A stretch of 64,000 bases of DNA from Diacronema lutheri (Eukaryota; Haptophyta; Pavlovophyceae; Pavlovales; Pavlovaceae). The translations under genes and the position numbers were made by a program. Below, piece after piece: positions 51,501 through 62,624 of this stretch (position 1 is its first letter; every line of letters starts with the position of its first letter). Location of the stretch: the NCBI GenBank assembly GCA_019448385.1, contig JAGTXO010000034.1:296501-360500 (forward strand), written 5' to 3'. The notes beneath the pieces are model-generated. The model saw only the letters and a list, made by a program, of their open reading frames with translations, searched no databases and was not told where the DNA came from.

Positions 51501-52581
51501 GGGGAGGGGGGGCAGGGGGGGGGGGGGGGGGGTTGGGGGGGGGTTGGGGGGGGGGGAAGACGTAGCGCGCGGCGTTGTGGCGGCTCGCGCTGATGGCGAT
51601 GGCCGCCATGCTGCTCCCCCCCCCCCCGCTGTGCAGGTACAACTTTTCGATCACTCGCGCTGCTGCTGGCCAGACCAAGGACGCGGAGGCGGGTCTGCTC
51701 CAGCTGCAGCAGGGCGCCAATGGCGACCAGTTCCGCGCAGACTATGTGTACGCGTGCTCTGCCCTTTTGAAAACCACCCCCCCCCTCCCTCCCTCCCCTT
51801 CTCTCTGCCCTTCTTTTTGCTGGGTTAGTTCGCGTGTGCTGGGCAGGGTGCGTGCGTTCATTGAGCGCCCCCCCCCCCCCCCCTCCCCCCCTTCACCATC
51901 TTTGCCTAGCTACAACATGTGGCTGGCGCGCTGCTTTGTGCTCAACGGCAAGAGCCGTGCGGCCTGGGAGCTTTATCTTAAGCTCGAGGGGAGTCAGGAG
52001 AGCTTTGCGATGCTCCAGCTCCTCGCGAACGATTGCTACAAGGCATGCGCCACCCCCCCCCCCTCCCCCCCTCCCCCGTTCTCCACTTACAAAGCCACGC
52101 AGCGCCAAATTTGAAAGCGCTCTTGGGCCCACGAGGCCAGCCGTTCGCCGCGGCCATGCCCCGCTCGACCCGCTCTCGCAGTCGCCACGCGCCGCCGCGC
52201 GCGACCCTTTGCCATGCACCGCCGCTACGCGTGCAGCGCTTGTACCGAATCCCTCGCCCCCCCCCCCCCCCCCCCCCCTTTCGTCCCTACCCCCTTATCC
52301 GCCCCTCTGCGACAAACAAACACAACAAACAGGTGGGCGCCTTCCTCTACTCAGCAAAGGCCTTTGACACGCTCGAGCGCCTCGACCCGAATCCCGAGTA
52401 CTGGGACGGCAAGCGCGGCGCGTGCGTCGGCGCCTTCCAGCAGATCGTCGCGGGGCGCGAGCGCAAGGAGACGCTGCGCGACGTGCTGTCTATCCTGAAG
52501 AACACGCGCAACCCGCAGGTCGAGTACCTGATGCGCCTCATGAAGAAGTGGGCGCGAGAGAATGGCGTCACTGTCACGTAG
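48569..52581 (+). CDS. IFT56: Intraflagellar transport protein 56 (TTC26/DYF-13)
   Basis: TPR subunit of the IFT-B complex needed for cilium and flagellum assembly. Ten exons: 48569-48880, 49131-49319, 49507-49599, 49738-49850, 50087-50246, 50429-50644, 51293-51486, 51637-51747, 51910-52042, 52333-52581, giving 589 residues without a phase error. Family blocks: [130 protein letters not shown]. The first exon has an insert ([10 protein letters not shown]) relative to animals. Introns 3 and 9 begin with GC (CAG|GCAACT, AAG|GCATGC); most acceptors follow C-runs, and intron 7 also has a G-run after the donor. Shows the organism makes flagella. Confidence 0.95.
49935..50056 (+). repeat. 15-bp tandem repeat in IFT56 intron 4
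   Basis: About eight copies of CTCCCCTCCCGCCCT fill most of the intron before the acceptor. Confidence 0.85.
50742..51252 (+). repeat. 36-37-bp minisatellite in IFT56 intron 6
   Basis: About 14 copies of a unit containing CCCCCGTGACCCTCATCCCTG; units alternate between 36 and 37 bases. Confined to the intron; no spacers, so not a CRISPR array. Confidence 0.9.
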
Positions 52582-52737
52582 AAGGCGGCTTCATGCATGG
52601 GACTGCGGGGCGGGAGCCCCCCCCCACCCCCGGGGTGGGATGGATTTCGAAAGAAGACGGGACGCAAAGAGGCGGGAAGAATCCAACTGTCGACGATGAT
52701 TAGCAACGGGCGGTTCCCCACTCGTCCCGGTCGAAAC

Positions 52738-54944
52738 TCAGCGCGAGCCAAAGCCTTTAGCGCTGCTTGGCTTCCCCTTGCCGACCTTCCCCTTGCCGCC
52801 CGCCGGCGCGAACTCACCGCCGCCGGTGGCGCGCACCGCCGCGCTCGCGTCGGCGCGCGCGCCGGCGGACGGCGCCGCCGCACGCGGCGCCGACTCGTCG
52901 CGCCCGTCGGCCCAGTCGGCGAGGGCCTGCTGCGCGTCGTCGAGCGCACCCATCAGCGGCTGCGCGCGGACGAGCGGCGGCTCGCCGCTCGCCGCCGCGC
53001 CGCCCTGGCACAGCGCGCGGCACGCCGCCATCACGCGCGCGTGGTGCTCGAGCAAGCGCGCGGCCGCGGCGGGCAACTCCAAGGACACGGCGAGCGACGT
53101 CGGGTCGGCCGCGTGCTCGGCCCAGCGGAGCGGCTCGACGGCGAGGAGTATGGACGCGCACTGGGTGGCGATCGCGTTGGCGAGCGCGGCGCGCGCGCGC
53201 TGCTGCGCGCCCGCCGCGCTCTCAGCGCCGCCGCCGCGGTGCCCGCCGTCGGCGGCGTCGGCGTCGTCGGCGGCGCGCACGTTGGCGAGCGCGCGCTGGG
53301 CGAGCATGCCGACGGGCAGCGGGTGCTGCAGCGCAAAGTAGGCGGCCCTGTCGAGGGACGTGGGCAACTGCCGCCCGTTGATCAGCGTCGAAAGCCGTTG
53401 CCGACTGAGCGCAACCTCGCGTAACCGCATATACGAGAGCCCCCATAAGTGGGTATCCACACCAAGGGTGAGGTGCACGCTGGGCGGCTCGGCAATGGTG
53501 GCGGCGGCGGCGGCGGCGGCGGCGGACGTGCCGCCGGCGCCGCCGTCCGCGCGCGCGCCGTCGGCGCGTGGCACGGCGGTGCTCGTCGTGTGCGGGAAGC
53601 CAGCCGGGACATAGAGGATTTGTCCGGGTTCCATGATGGTGTCGATCAAGGGAGCGTCGAGGGCACTTTCAGCAAGTGCGTCGAGGCCTTTGCCCCGCGC
53701 GAGCGGGTTGGAGCTGATCGCGGCGGATGGGTCGGGCGGTGCGTAGACGCGCCATCTTTTGCGGCCTTGCGTCTGCACAACGAACACGTCCTGCGATTCA
53801 AAGGGGGCGGCGCACATGGCAGCGGGGGCAAAGGGGGGCAGGGGGGGGGGGGGGGGGGGGGCAGGGCAGGGTGGTGGTGAGAGCGCTGCTGCGCGGGGGG
53901 CGGAGCGCGAGCGCCGCGCGCGCGGGCGAGCCGCGAGGCAAAGTGCACCGCGCGGTCGCGCCTGCGCTTGCCTGCAGGTCTGTATGGAGCTGTGTGGACA
54001 GTAACTGCCCGGGGCGCGTGAGGTACACTGGGGGATGGGCGGGCGGGAATGGGGGGGGATGGGTGGGCGGGCGGCGGGCACGGGCGAGTGGGTGGGATTG
54101 GCGGGCGGGCGGGCGGGCGAGCGAACGGGCGGGCGGGCGGGCGGGCGTCAGGCGCGCACGCGGGCGCGGGTGGATCGTCCGCCCGCCCTGCGCCCGCGTG
54201 CGGTGTAACGGACGGCGCCACCCCGCGCGCACTGTTCAGCCAAACGGGCAGCTCGAACGCGTCGGCCATGCTGAGAGCGATCGCGGCGAGCGGTGCGATG
54301 AAGAAGCCCGCCGAGTTGAGCACGACCGTCGACGACGAGAGCGCGTCCGCGACGGCGGCCGGGTCGATGCGCGCGTCGTCGCCTTCCGGAAGGTCGAGCG
54401 CCCACGCGCCCGGCCGGCCGGACGCCTTCACGTTCGGGTTGAAAGAGCGCATCAGGTACGCCTCGTTGTACTTGACCGCCGCCGCGCCAAACACCGCGGG
54501 GTACTCCGCCGCGCGCGCGTGCAGGTCGGCCATCGTGAACGCGCCGGCGGCGAACGCGAGGTGGCCGTCGTGTTTCCACGCGGTGCGGCCAAACGACGCG
54601 ACGAAGCCGGCGTCCGCCGCAAGCGCGCGCCAGAGCTCGGCCCACGGGCGGATGCTCAGCCCGGAGGACGACGCGGCGGCAAGCGCGCGGTCGTACGCCG
54701 CGTCAGCGCGCGCGCCGCCGAGCGCGCCGAGCGGCGCGGGCGCGCTCGACACGTCGTCGGACCGCGCCGCGCACGCGACCGCCGGCGGCGCGCGCCGCGC
54801 GCGGGCGGGCGGCGCGGCGGGCGGCGCGCCGAGGCGCACCGCGCGCGCCGGCACGCGCGCTGCGGCGACGGGCCGCGGCGTCGCGACCAGCGCGGCGGCG
54901 GCGAGCGCGGCGAGGAGAGCGCGCCGCGCCGTGGGCCCTTCCAT
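52738..54944 (-). CDS. Cupin/JmjC oxygenase, ribosomal-oxygenase (NO66/MINA)-like
   Basis: Three exons: 54233-54944, 53972-54027, 52738-53790, totalling 606 residues in phase. N-terminus ALLAALAAAALVATPRPVAA is hydrophobic and followed by an Arg/Ala/Pro stretch, suggesting plastid or secretory targeting. The 19-codon exon 2 carries YLTRPGQLLSTQLHTDLQ, supplying the iron ligands His252 and Asp254; exon 3 supplies DVFVVQTQGRKRWRVY and the third ligand His323 in VPAGFPHTT. C-terminal winged-helix-like region (LRWAEHA) and a Lys-rich tail. The intron after exon 2 has a GC donor (CAG|GCAAGC). Family members hydroxylate ribosomal proteins; substrate here unknown. Convergent with IFT56, 156 bases apart. 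Confidence 0.8.
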
Positions 54945-54986
54945 CGCTCGGCCGCAGACTTTGCGCCCGTGGCCGGACCCGCGTTG
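54945..54986. promoter_or_regulatory. 42-base divergent promoter, cupin gene and HisRS
   Basis: Start codons of the two genes are 42 bases apart. If HisRS starts at the downstream Met (55020), the gap is 75 bases. Transcription must begin inside the partner's leader or use unusually short leaders. Confidence 0.55.
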
Positions 54987-56170
54987 ATGGCGCGTGTGCT
55001 GCACCGCGCGCTGCTCACGATGGCCCTCGCGAGCCGGTGGGGCGGCGGTGGCGCGGCGGCGGCGGCGGGGCTCGCGCGGCTCGGCGCGCCGCGCACCGCC
55101 GTCGCGCGCCTCGCGCGCGCGTCGCGCGCCGCGCTGCGCGCCGATGCGAGCGCGCCGCCCGCAGCGGCAGCGGGCGGCGGCGGCGGCGGCGGCGGGCGCG
55201 GCAGCGCGGCGGTCGTGCAGGACGACGCGGCGCGCGGCGGCGCGGCGGACGGCGCGGCGCAGGGTTCGCTCGACCTGGCGCCGCCGCGCGGCACGCGCGA
55301 CTTCTACCCGCCCGACATGCGCGTGCGCAACTGGCTGTTCGGCAAGTGGCGCGACGAGGCGCTCGGGCACGGCTTCGAGGAGTACGACGCGCCGGTGATG
55401 GAGTCGGAGGCGCTCTACATCCGCAAGGCGGGAGAGGAGGTGACGCAGCAGCTGTACAACTTTGACGACAAGCAGGGCCGCCGCATGGCCCTCCGCCCCG
55501 AGATGACGCCATCCCTCGCGCGCATGGTCCTGGCGCAGCGCTCAACCCTCCCCACGCCCGTCAAATGGTTCGCCATCCCGCAGTGCTGGCGGTACGAGCG
55601 GACGACACGCGGGCGGCGACGTGAGCACTACCAGTGGAACATGGACGTGTGGGGCGTGCCCACCGTCCACGCCGAGGCCGAGCTCCTCTCCGCGTGCACC
55701 GCCTTCTGCACGCGCGTCGGCCTGGGGCCCGCCGACGTTGGCGTGCGCATCTCGTCTCGCGCCGCGCTGTCCGAGCTGATGCGCGCGCTCGGCGTGCCCG
55801 ACGCGCTCTTCACGCGCACGTGCGTGCTCGTCGACAAGCTCGACAAGATCGGCGGGGTGCGCCACGCGTCGCGCGCGGCGCGGCGCGCCCCCGGGGGAGG
55901 AGGGGGAGGGGGAGGAGGGGCGGGGGGTGGGAGTGGGGCGGGCCCGCGCGCGCTCACGGGCCACGCCGCGCCGCGCGCGCGCGCCGTTGCGTGCGGCAGG
56001 AGGAGGTGCGCGTGCAGCTGCTGCAGCTCGGGCTGCCCGACGGCGTGTGCACGTCGCTCTTCGAGACGATGAGGATCACGACCATCGAGGCCCTCGCCGA
56101 GCGGCTCGGCGGCGAGTCGGAGGCGGTGGCGCAGTTGCGGCTGCTCTTCGAGCTGGCGCAGGTGAGGAGA

Positions 56171-56209
<39 letters not shown>

Positions 56210-57425
56210 GCTCAGCTGGGCTGTGTGCACACGCTGCGTGCTGCCCTCACCACGCCCTGCCCCCCCCCCCCATCCCCCATCCTTGCGGTGCGTAGGAGTA
56301 CGGCTACGCTGATTGGCTGCAGCTCGACCTGTCGGTGGTACGTGGCCTCTCCTACTACACGGGCGTGGTCTTTGAGGGCTTTGACCGGAAAGGCGAGCTG
56401 CGTGCCATCTTTGGCGGAGGCAGGTGCGTGGTTGGGCAGGCGGGCTGGGGCTAAGATGGGCGAGTGGGTTGGGTGGGTGGCTGGTCGGTTGGCTGGTCGG
56501 TTGGCTGGTCGGTTGGCTGGTCGGCTCGCGATGCGCCCTTTTCCCTCTGCGCATGCACCCACCGCCCAGCGGCGATGCCAAGCGCCAATGCGCGATACAT
56601 CCTGCCCCCCCCCCTCCCCCCCCCGCCCCTCCCATCCCATCCCCTTCTCTCCATTGCAACACGCAGGTATGACCGGCTGCTCGAATCCTTTGGCGCCGAG
56701 CCGATGCCCGCCGTTGGCTTTGGCTTTGGGGACGCGGTCATCGCCGAGCTGCTCAGGGACAAGGGCTTGCTCCCATCGGTGAGGCCATGGGGGGGGATAG
56801 GAGGGGAGGGGGAGGGGGAGGGGGGGGGGGGGGGGGCGTTGTTTCGTGGCTGCTGCGCCCATCTTACCCCCCCCCCCCCCCCTCCCTCCCCTCCCCCTCC
56901 CCACACCCTCCCCCCCCCTCTCGCAGTTTGAACGCGGCGCGTCGGGCGTCGACGCCGTCGTGCTCGCCCTCGACCCCGCGCTCGCGCCGCACGCCGTCCG
57001 GGCCGCGTCGACGCTGCGCGCGGCCGGCCGTCGCGTCGACCTGGTCCTCGAGCCGAAGAAGCCCAAGTGGGCGATCAAGCACGCGGAGAGGCTCGGCGCG
57101 CCCGCGCTCGTGCTCATCGGCAAGGACGAGGCGGAGCGCGGCGTGCGTGCCGCGATCCGCCGCCGCGTCCTCCGAGCGCCGGCTGCGCGCATCGCTGCGT
57201 CGCGTTCTGATGCACCGCACCGCCCCGCATCATCCACATCGTATGATCCCCTGCCCCCTATCACCCTCTATACCCCCCATCCCCTCCCTTTCCTCTTGTC
57301 GTGCAACTCAGATGGTGAGCGTCAAGTTGCTTGACAAGGGCGAGCAGTCCGAGCTGCCCGTCGAGCAGCTCGTCGATGCGATCCCGCGTGGCGCTGACCG
57401 CGCAACTGCCGACGGCGTGCGGTGA
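54987..57425 (+). CDS. HARS: Histidyl-tRNA synthetase, organellar type
   Basis: Charges tRNA-His. Six exons: 54987-55856, 56000-56161, 56296-56423, 56667-56778, 56927-57142, 57312-57425, giving 533 residues. Class II core: [31 protein letters not shown] (motif 2 region, about 169), [24 protein letters not shown] (histidine site, about 358), [14 protein letters not shown] (motif 3), then the anticodon-binding domain ([27 protein letters not shown]). The first 90 residues are Ala/Arg/Gly-rich, fitting a plastid or mitochondrial transit peptide; the core resembles bacterial/plastid HisRS. Introns 2 and 4 pair a long G-run after the donor with a C-run before the acceptor. Confidence 0.95.
56476..56526 (+). 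repeat. 12-bp tandem repeat in HisRS intron 3
   Basis: Four copies of GGTTGGCTGGTC downstream of the donor. Confidence 0.85.
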
Positions 57426-57504
57426 AACCTCAGGCGGTTTGGCCCTAGAGTGGTCAGAAAGCGCTCGTCGAAACTCGGAATCACTTTCCCAGTCCGCAAC
57501 TTTC

Positions 57505-60500
57505 TTAGCCGTTCACGAGGAATTCGTCAAACTCGTCGTCTTCCCGCCCGCCATGCTGCACACGCACCTCCGTCCCGTCGGGCAGCGCGAGCGCCGTGAC
57601 CATCTCCTCGGCGAGCGCGCCCAGCTCGCCGCCGCCCAGCCCGCACTCGGCCCCCGCCCACAAGAATGCGTGCGTCATGCCGTCCTTGCGTCCGACGAGC
57701 GCGAAGACGCCGTCGTTGAGCAAGTCGTCCGAGTCGAACATGCTCAGCTCCTCCCACCCACGCACCGCGTACAACTTGGCCGTTACACCCCCGCCCGCGC
57801 CCGCCGCCCCATGCCCCGCTCCGGCCCCGCCCCCGCCCCCGCCCTCGCCCCCGCCACCGTCCCCTTCCTCGTCCGCCACGCCGCGTGCGCGGTGCGTCCT
57901 CGACCCGTCGTTGCTGTCGGCCCCATCAAACGGCGAGCTGCCCTGCCGCGCGGTGTAGTTGGCCGTGTACGCGCGCGCGCTGAGCGGCGGAGGCGGGGGC
58001 GGCGGCGGCGCGCGCGCGGCCAGATCGCTGCCCACCCCGAGCTGCTGCGGCGACTTGAGCGAGAGCGAAAAGCTACCGCCGCCGCCGGCGGGCGTGGCGG
58101 GCGCGGCGGTGGCGCGCGCGGCGGGCGCGGCAGGCGCGGCGAGCGCGGCGGGTGCGGCGGGTGCGGCGGCACGCTCGCCATCGCCACCGCCGCCGCCGCC
58201 GCCGTCGCCGCCGTGTCGCGCGCGGAGCGGCGGCGGCTTGAGCGAGCCGACGCCAAACTCCTTGTCGTACGCCGGGTTGTGCCCGATTGTCTCGGCGGGC
58301 GGCGGCACCTCGCCAGGCCGCACGCCGAGCGCTTCCCAAAACTGCCGCCACTCCACCGCGCGTTCTATCGCCTCGTCGCCCTGCTCGGCGCGCAGCACGG
58401 CGGTCGCGCCGTGCTCGAAGGCCTGCAGCGTCTGCACCCACCGCTCGGCGTGCTGCGCGTAGTTGGCGTGCGCCGACGCGCCGCGCCACACGAAGAGCGC
58501 GCGCGCGTGGTGCAGCACAAAAACGCCACGCCGGTCGAGTGCACTCACGGTGGGCGCGGCGGAGTCGAACGGTTCGACCGATCGGGCGATGACGAGCAGC
58601 GACCCACCCCCGCCCTCGTACTCACTGCCGTACGACACATCCGCGTCCGCCGCCGCGCGCGCCGTGCCGCCGCCGCCGCCGCCACCGCCGTCGTCGTCAG
58701 CGCCGGCGCGAGCCATGTTGCGCACCGCGACGCGGGGCGGGTGACGCAGGACCGTCACAAGGCGCGAGAGGCGCGGCTTGTCAACGCGCACGCCATTGGT
58801 GAGCCGGCGGCCCCACAGCATCAACTGCACGGCAAAGCCCGCGTTCGGGTTGCACACGCCGCGCAACGCGCGCACGTGCGAATACGCCTCGTCGTAGCTT
58901 AAACGCGATTCGCTGGGCGCCCCGGACGCCCCGGACGCCCCGGACGCCCCGGACGCCCCGGACGCCCCGGACGCCGCGGCGGGCGCGCCGCGGCGCGTGG
59001 CGGCGGTGGCGGCGGCGAGCGCGCCGGGCGGCGGCGGCGGCGGCGGCTCTGCCGCGCCGCCGCCGCCGTCGCCGCCCGGCGCGGCGTCGTCCGCACCGTC
59101 GCCGCCGCCGGCCTCGTCGTGCGCGCGCGTCGCGTCGGGCGCGCGCATGCGTCGCGTGCCGGGCGGCAGGCCGCGCGCCATGAGCTGCGCGATCACGATG
59201 GCGGCAGAGCGCGAGACGCCCTGGTGGCAGTGGACAAACACGCGTCCGTCATCGTGCAGCGCCCCATTGACGAAGCGCAGTGCTTCATAAATGTATGGCA
59301 CAAGATCCTCGCCTTTCGCGTCGAGGATTGGGAGCGTGCAGTACCACAGCTCCGACCTGCCCTCCCAGTAGTTGGCGCACGCGACGCTCGCCGCGTTGAG
59401 CACGTGCGTGATCCCCACGGCGCGCAGCGCGGCGAGGTCGCGCGCGACCGTGTCTGAGCCAAGGAAGAGAGAAGGTGTCACCTGCGAGCAAACGCCATCA
59501 AAAAGGCGCAGTTTCGTCTCCTTGAGCTCGCGCTCACTGGGCGCTGTTCCACCCAACTCTCGCAGCCGGCTCAGGTCGAGACGGCCGCCGTCGAGCGCGC
59601 CGCCGCCGCCGCCGAGCGCGGGCAGGGCGGGCGCCGCCGCGCCGCTGAGGCCAAGGCGCGGCAGCGGCGGCGGCAGCGGCGGCGGCGGCGCGGCGCCGCG
59701 CGGCGCGAGCGGCGCGGCCGCGCCCGCCGCGCCGGCGCCACGATCCGCACAATCACCGCCACCGCCACCGCCACCGCCGTCGTCGTCGTCGTCGTCGTCC
59801 TCGTCGTCCGACGAGCCGCCGTCGCCCCGCGGCGGTGGCGGCGCGCGCGCGCGCACGACGCCACCACCGCCCGCGCTCTGCGGGCGCGCGCGGCGCTCGG
59901 CCGGCGGGACGGCCGCGCCGCGCGGCTCGACGAGCGGTGCGCGCGCCCGCGCGCCCGCCGCGGGCGCACCGGGCGGTAGATCACGAATGCTACCCGCCGC
60001 CGGCCGCGACCACGGATGCAAGAAGCGCGCGGCGGAGCGCGGGTCCGGGTCCGGATGCGGGTGCGGGTCCGGATGCGGGTGCGGGTCGGGCAGCCCCGCA
60101 GCGGCCGCGGCGACCGTCGCGTCACGCTGCGCGGCGAAGCGCACCGCGGCCGCGTCGGCATCGCCGCCGTCGGGCGCGCGCGTCGACGCGTCCGCACCCG
60201 CCGCGGCGTTGGCCGCAACGTGCGGCTGCGTGAACTTGGGCCCAGCCCGCCAGAGCACTTGTAAAAAGGGCGCGTGCGGCACTGCCTCCGCGTCGCGCTG
60301 CTGCTCGAGAAGGCGCAGCAGCTCGTTGGCGCCGCGCAGCTGCGCGCGCGCGGCGCCAGCGCCGTCGCCGCCGCCACCATCGCCGCCGCCACCGTCAGCA
60401 CGCTCGGCGTCACGCGCGCCCGCCGCCTGCTCGGCCGCCCTGAATAGGTCGGCGGCGTACACGACGGGTGCGGCGCCGCCCGCATCGTCCGCACCGCCAT

Positions 60501-60770
60501 CCTCGCCCTCGACGCCGCCGCCCTCGCCCCGCCGCACGCGCGGCGCGTGCAACCGACCAACCGCGCGGCGGTAGCCGCCGTCCCGCAAAAGCGCGCGCTC
60601 GATTTGAAAAGCGGCGCTCACCGCGACGGCGCGCGTGAGCGCGCTCGCGTGCGTGCCGTTCCACACGTACAGGCAGTGCGCGAGCCGTTCGGCGCCACCG
60701 GCGCCCGCCAACGTGGCGGTTGGCGCGGTGTCGGCCGGCGGTGCGGCCGGCGTGCCGGCGGGCGTGTCGA

Positions 60771-60812
<42 letters not shown>

Positions 60813-61422
60813 GGAGGAGAAAGTCCGAGGGCTCCAGGCCGTAGTCGTCGTACTTGGAGAAGGGCGCGCGCACGCCGCGCGGCGAGAGCGCGAGCGCCGC
60901 CGCCTCGTCCAGATCAGCGAGCGACGGTAGCCGCGGCTGCGCGATCCGCTTGCGCGGCGGCTCGCCCACGCCGCCGAGCACGCCGTCGCGCGCGTCGCGC
61001 GCGTCGCGCGTTGGTTCGGGCGTGGCGGCGGGCCGGGTGTCGCGACGGTACGTGTGCAGCACGAGGTAGCACTCGCGCGCGTCGAAGCCCTCAAACTCCT
61101 CTGGCCGGATCGGCGCCGTGCGCGCGCCGCCAAGCTCGGCGGGCTCGGCGAGCACGCGCCACGCCTTGATGTTGGAGCGGTAGGCGAACGGGCCGACGGG
61201 CGGCTGCGCGGCGGGACCGCGCCGCTCCGCGTCCGCGAGCAGCTGCGCCAGCGCGGGCGGCTCCGCGTCCAGCACGACGCGCGCGCGCGAGTTCGCCGCG
61301 CCCATCTGCTCAACGTCCTGCCCGAGCCGCAGATCGGCGGAATTTCGCGCGATGGCGCCGATGCGCGACTGTGCGTGGTCGGACAGTCGAACGGCTGCCA
61401 CTCCCTCCCTCGGTCGTCGCAC
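57505..61422 (-). CDS. Dual-specificity phosphatase with gelsolin-like regions (plant MKP1-like)
   Basis: Single exon, up to 1,305 residues (start 61422; the Met at 61305, MGAANSRARVVLD, is an alternative). N-terminal gelsolin-like segment (NIKAWRVLAEPAEL, DARECYLVLHTY), long Gly/Pro/Ala linker, then a complete phosphatase domain: VTPSLFLGSDTVARDL, ITHVLNAASVACANYW, and the P-loop VFVHCHQGVSRSA with Cys732. After it, DEAYSHVRALRGVCNPN, then two more gelsolin-like blocks (GVFVLHHARALFVWRGASA; SDDLLNDGVFALVG ... HAFLWAGAEC). The order phosphatase-gelsolin is that of plant MKP1, a MAP-kinase phosphatase; the extra N-terminal gelsolin-like part is unusual. Convergent with HisRS, 79 bases apart. 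Confidence 0.85.
58918..58975 (-). repeat. 9-bp tandem repeat encoding Gly-Ala-Ser
   Basis: Six copies of CCCCGGACG in the phosphatase gene give a GASGAS linker right after the phosphatase domain. Confidence 0.85.
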
Positions 61423-61491
61423 TACTGACTGCGAAACTGGGAATCGTGCGGGTGCCGCCGTGACTGAGGAACTGAGCCGGAGTGCAGTCCT

Positions 61492-62393
61492 TCATGTCGC
61501 CTCCTCCTCGCGCGCTCCGCAATCAGCGCTCGCCGCGTCTCGCGGGGGCGCGGGCGGCGGAGGCGCGGCGTGCGCCTGCGCCGCGTGCGCGAGCTGCCTC
61601 GACTCCTGCTCGTGCCGTGCGAGGAGGAGCTGCGCGGCGCGCAGGGCCGCGTCGCTCGGCACGGGCAGCGCGCCGCCGGGCGAGGAGGCGCGTGGCTGCG
61701 CCCCGAGCATCGGCTGCGCCTGCCACGCGTGCTGCGGCTGCGTTGTGCAGTGCGCGGCACGCTGCGCGTTGTGCACCCAGTGAGCCGCCTGCGGCAGCGC
61801 GTCAAGCCGCGCCAACGGTGGGAACTGCCACGCCGACGGCTGCGCCGGCTGCTGCGCGGCGCTCTGCGCCGGCGGCTGCGGCGGCCATGGCGGCGCAGCC
61901 GGACGGCTGTTACAACCGCACGCTCCGCAAAGCAAGGGCACTCCACCGCAGCAGCCGCCGCCGCCGCGCGCGCACGCAGCCCAGTTGGCGGGCTGCGGTG
62001 CCATCGTTGCCGCCGGCTGCGCGCTCGCGTGCACGAAGCCGACCGGACCGCCGCCCCAACCGCCGCCACCGCAGCCCGCTGGCAGACATCTGCCATCGCT
62101 GCCGAGGATGTGCTGGTGCTGCTGCTGCTGCTGCTGGTGCTGCTGCTGCAGCAGCTGCTGGTGCTGCTGCTGACACTGGTGCTGCTGCTGCGGCTGCTGC
62201 TGAAATTGGTGCTGCGGCTGCGGCTGCGGTTGGTGCAACCCGTACCCGTTCAGCTCGCGCGCGCCGCCGCCCGTAGGCGACTCTGCGAACGCCTGCGCCG
62301 CGCACTCGTCCACCTGCGACACGCGCAGCGGCAGCGGCAGCGGCGGGCGCGCGTGCGCGGCGCGCGCCGCCGCGACGCACACACGCTGGTGCA

Positions 62394-62431
<38 letters not shown>

Positions 62432-62591
62432 TGCTGGTGCTGCTGCTGCTGCTGGTGCTGCTGCTGCTGCTGCGGCAGCTGGTGCTGGTGCTGCTGCTGC
62501 TGCTGCTGGTGCTGGTGCAGCAGCAGCTGCTGCTGCTGCTGCTGCTGGTGGTGGTGCTGCTGCTGCTGCTGCTGCTGCAGCTGCTGCTGAC

Positions 62592-62624
<33 letters not shown>

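Noticed and set aside
53790-53830. Cupin protein lacking its first iron ligand (APFESQ before DVFVVQ)
   Set aside because: Those residues are intronic; the acceptor GAATCGCAG at 53791 and the small upstream exon supply His-Thr-Asp.
53646-55370. One continuous minus-strand protein of 574 codons over the cupin and HisRS starts
   Set aside because: The frame mixes the true cupin exon 1 with its intron and the antisense of HisRS; conserved motifs place the splice sites at 54233 and 54027.
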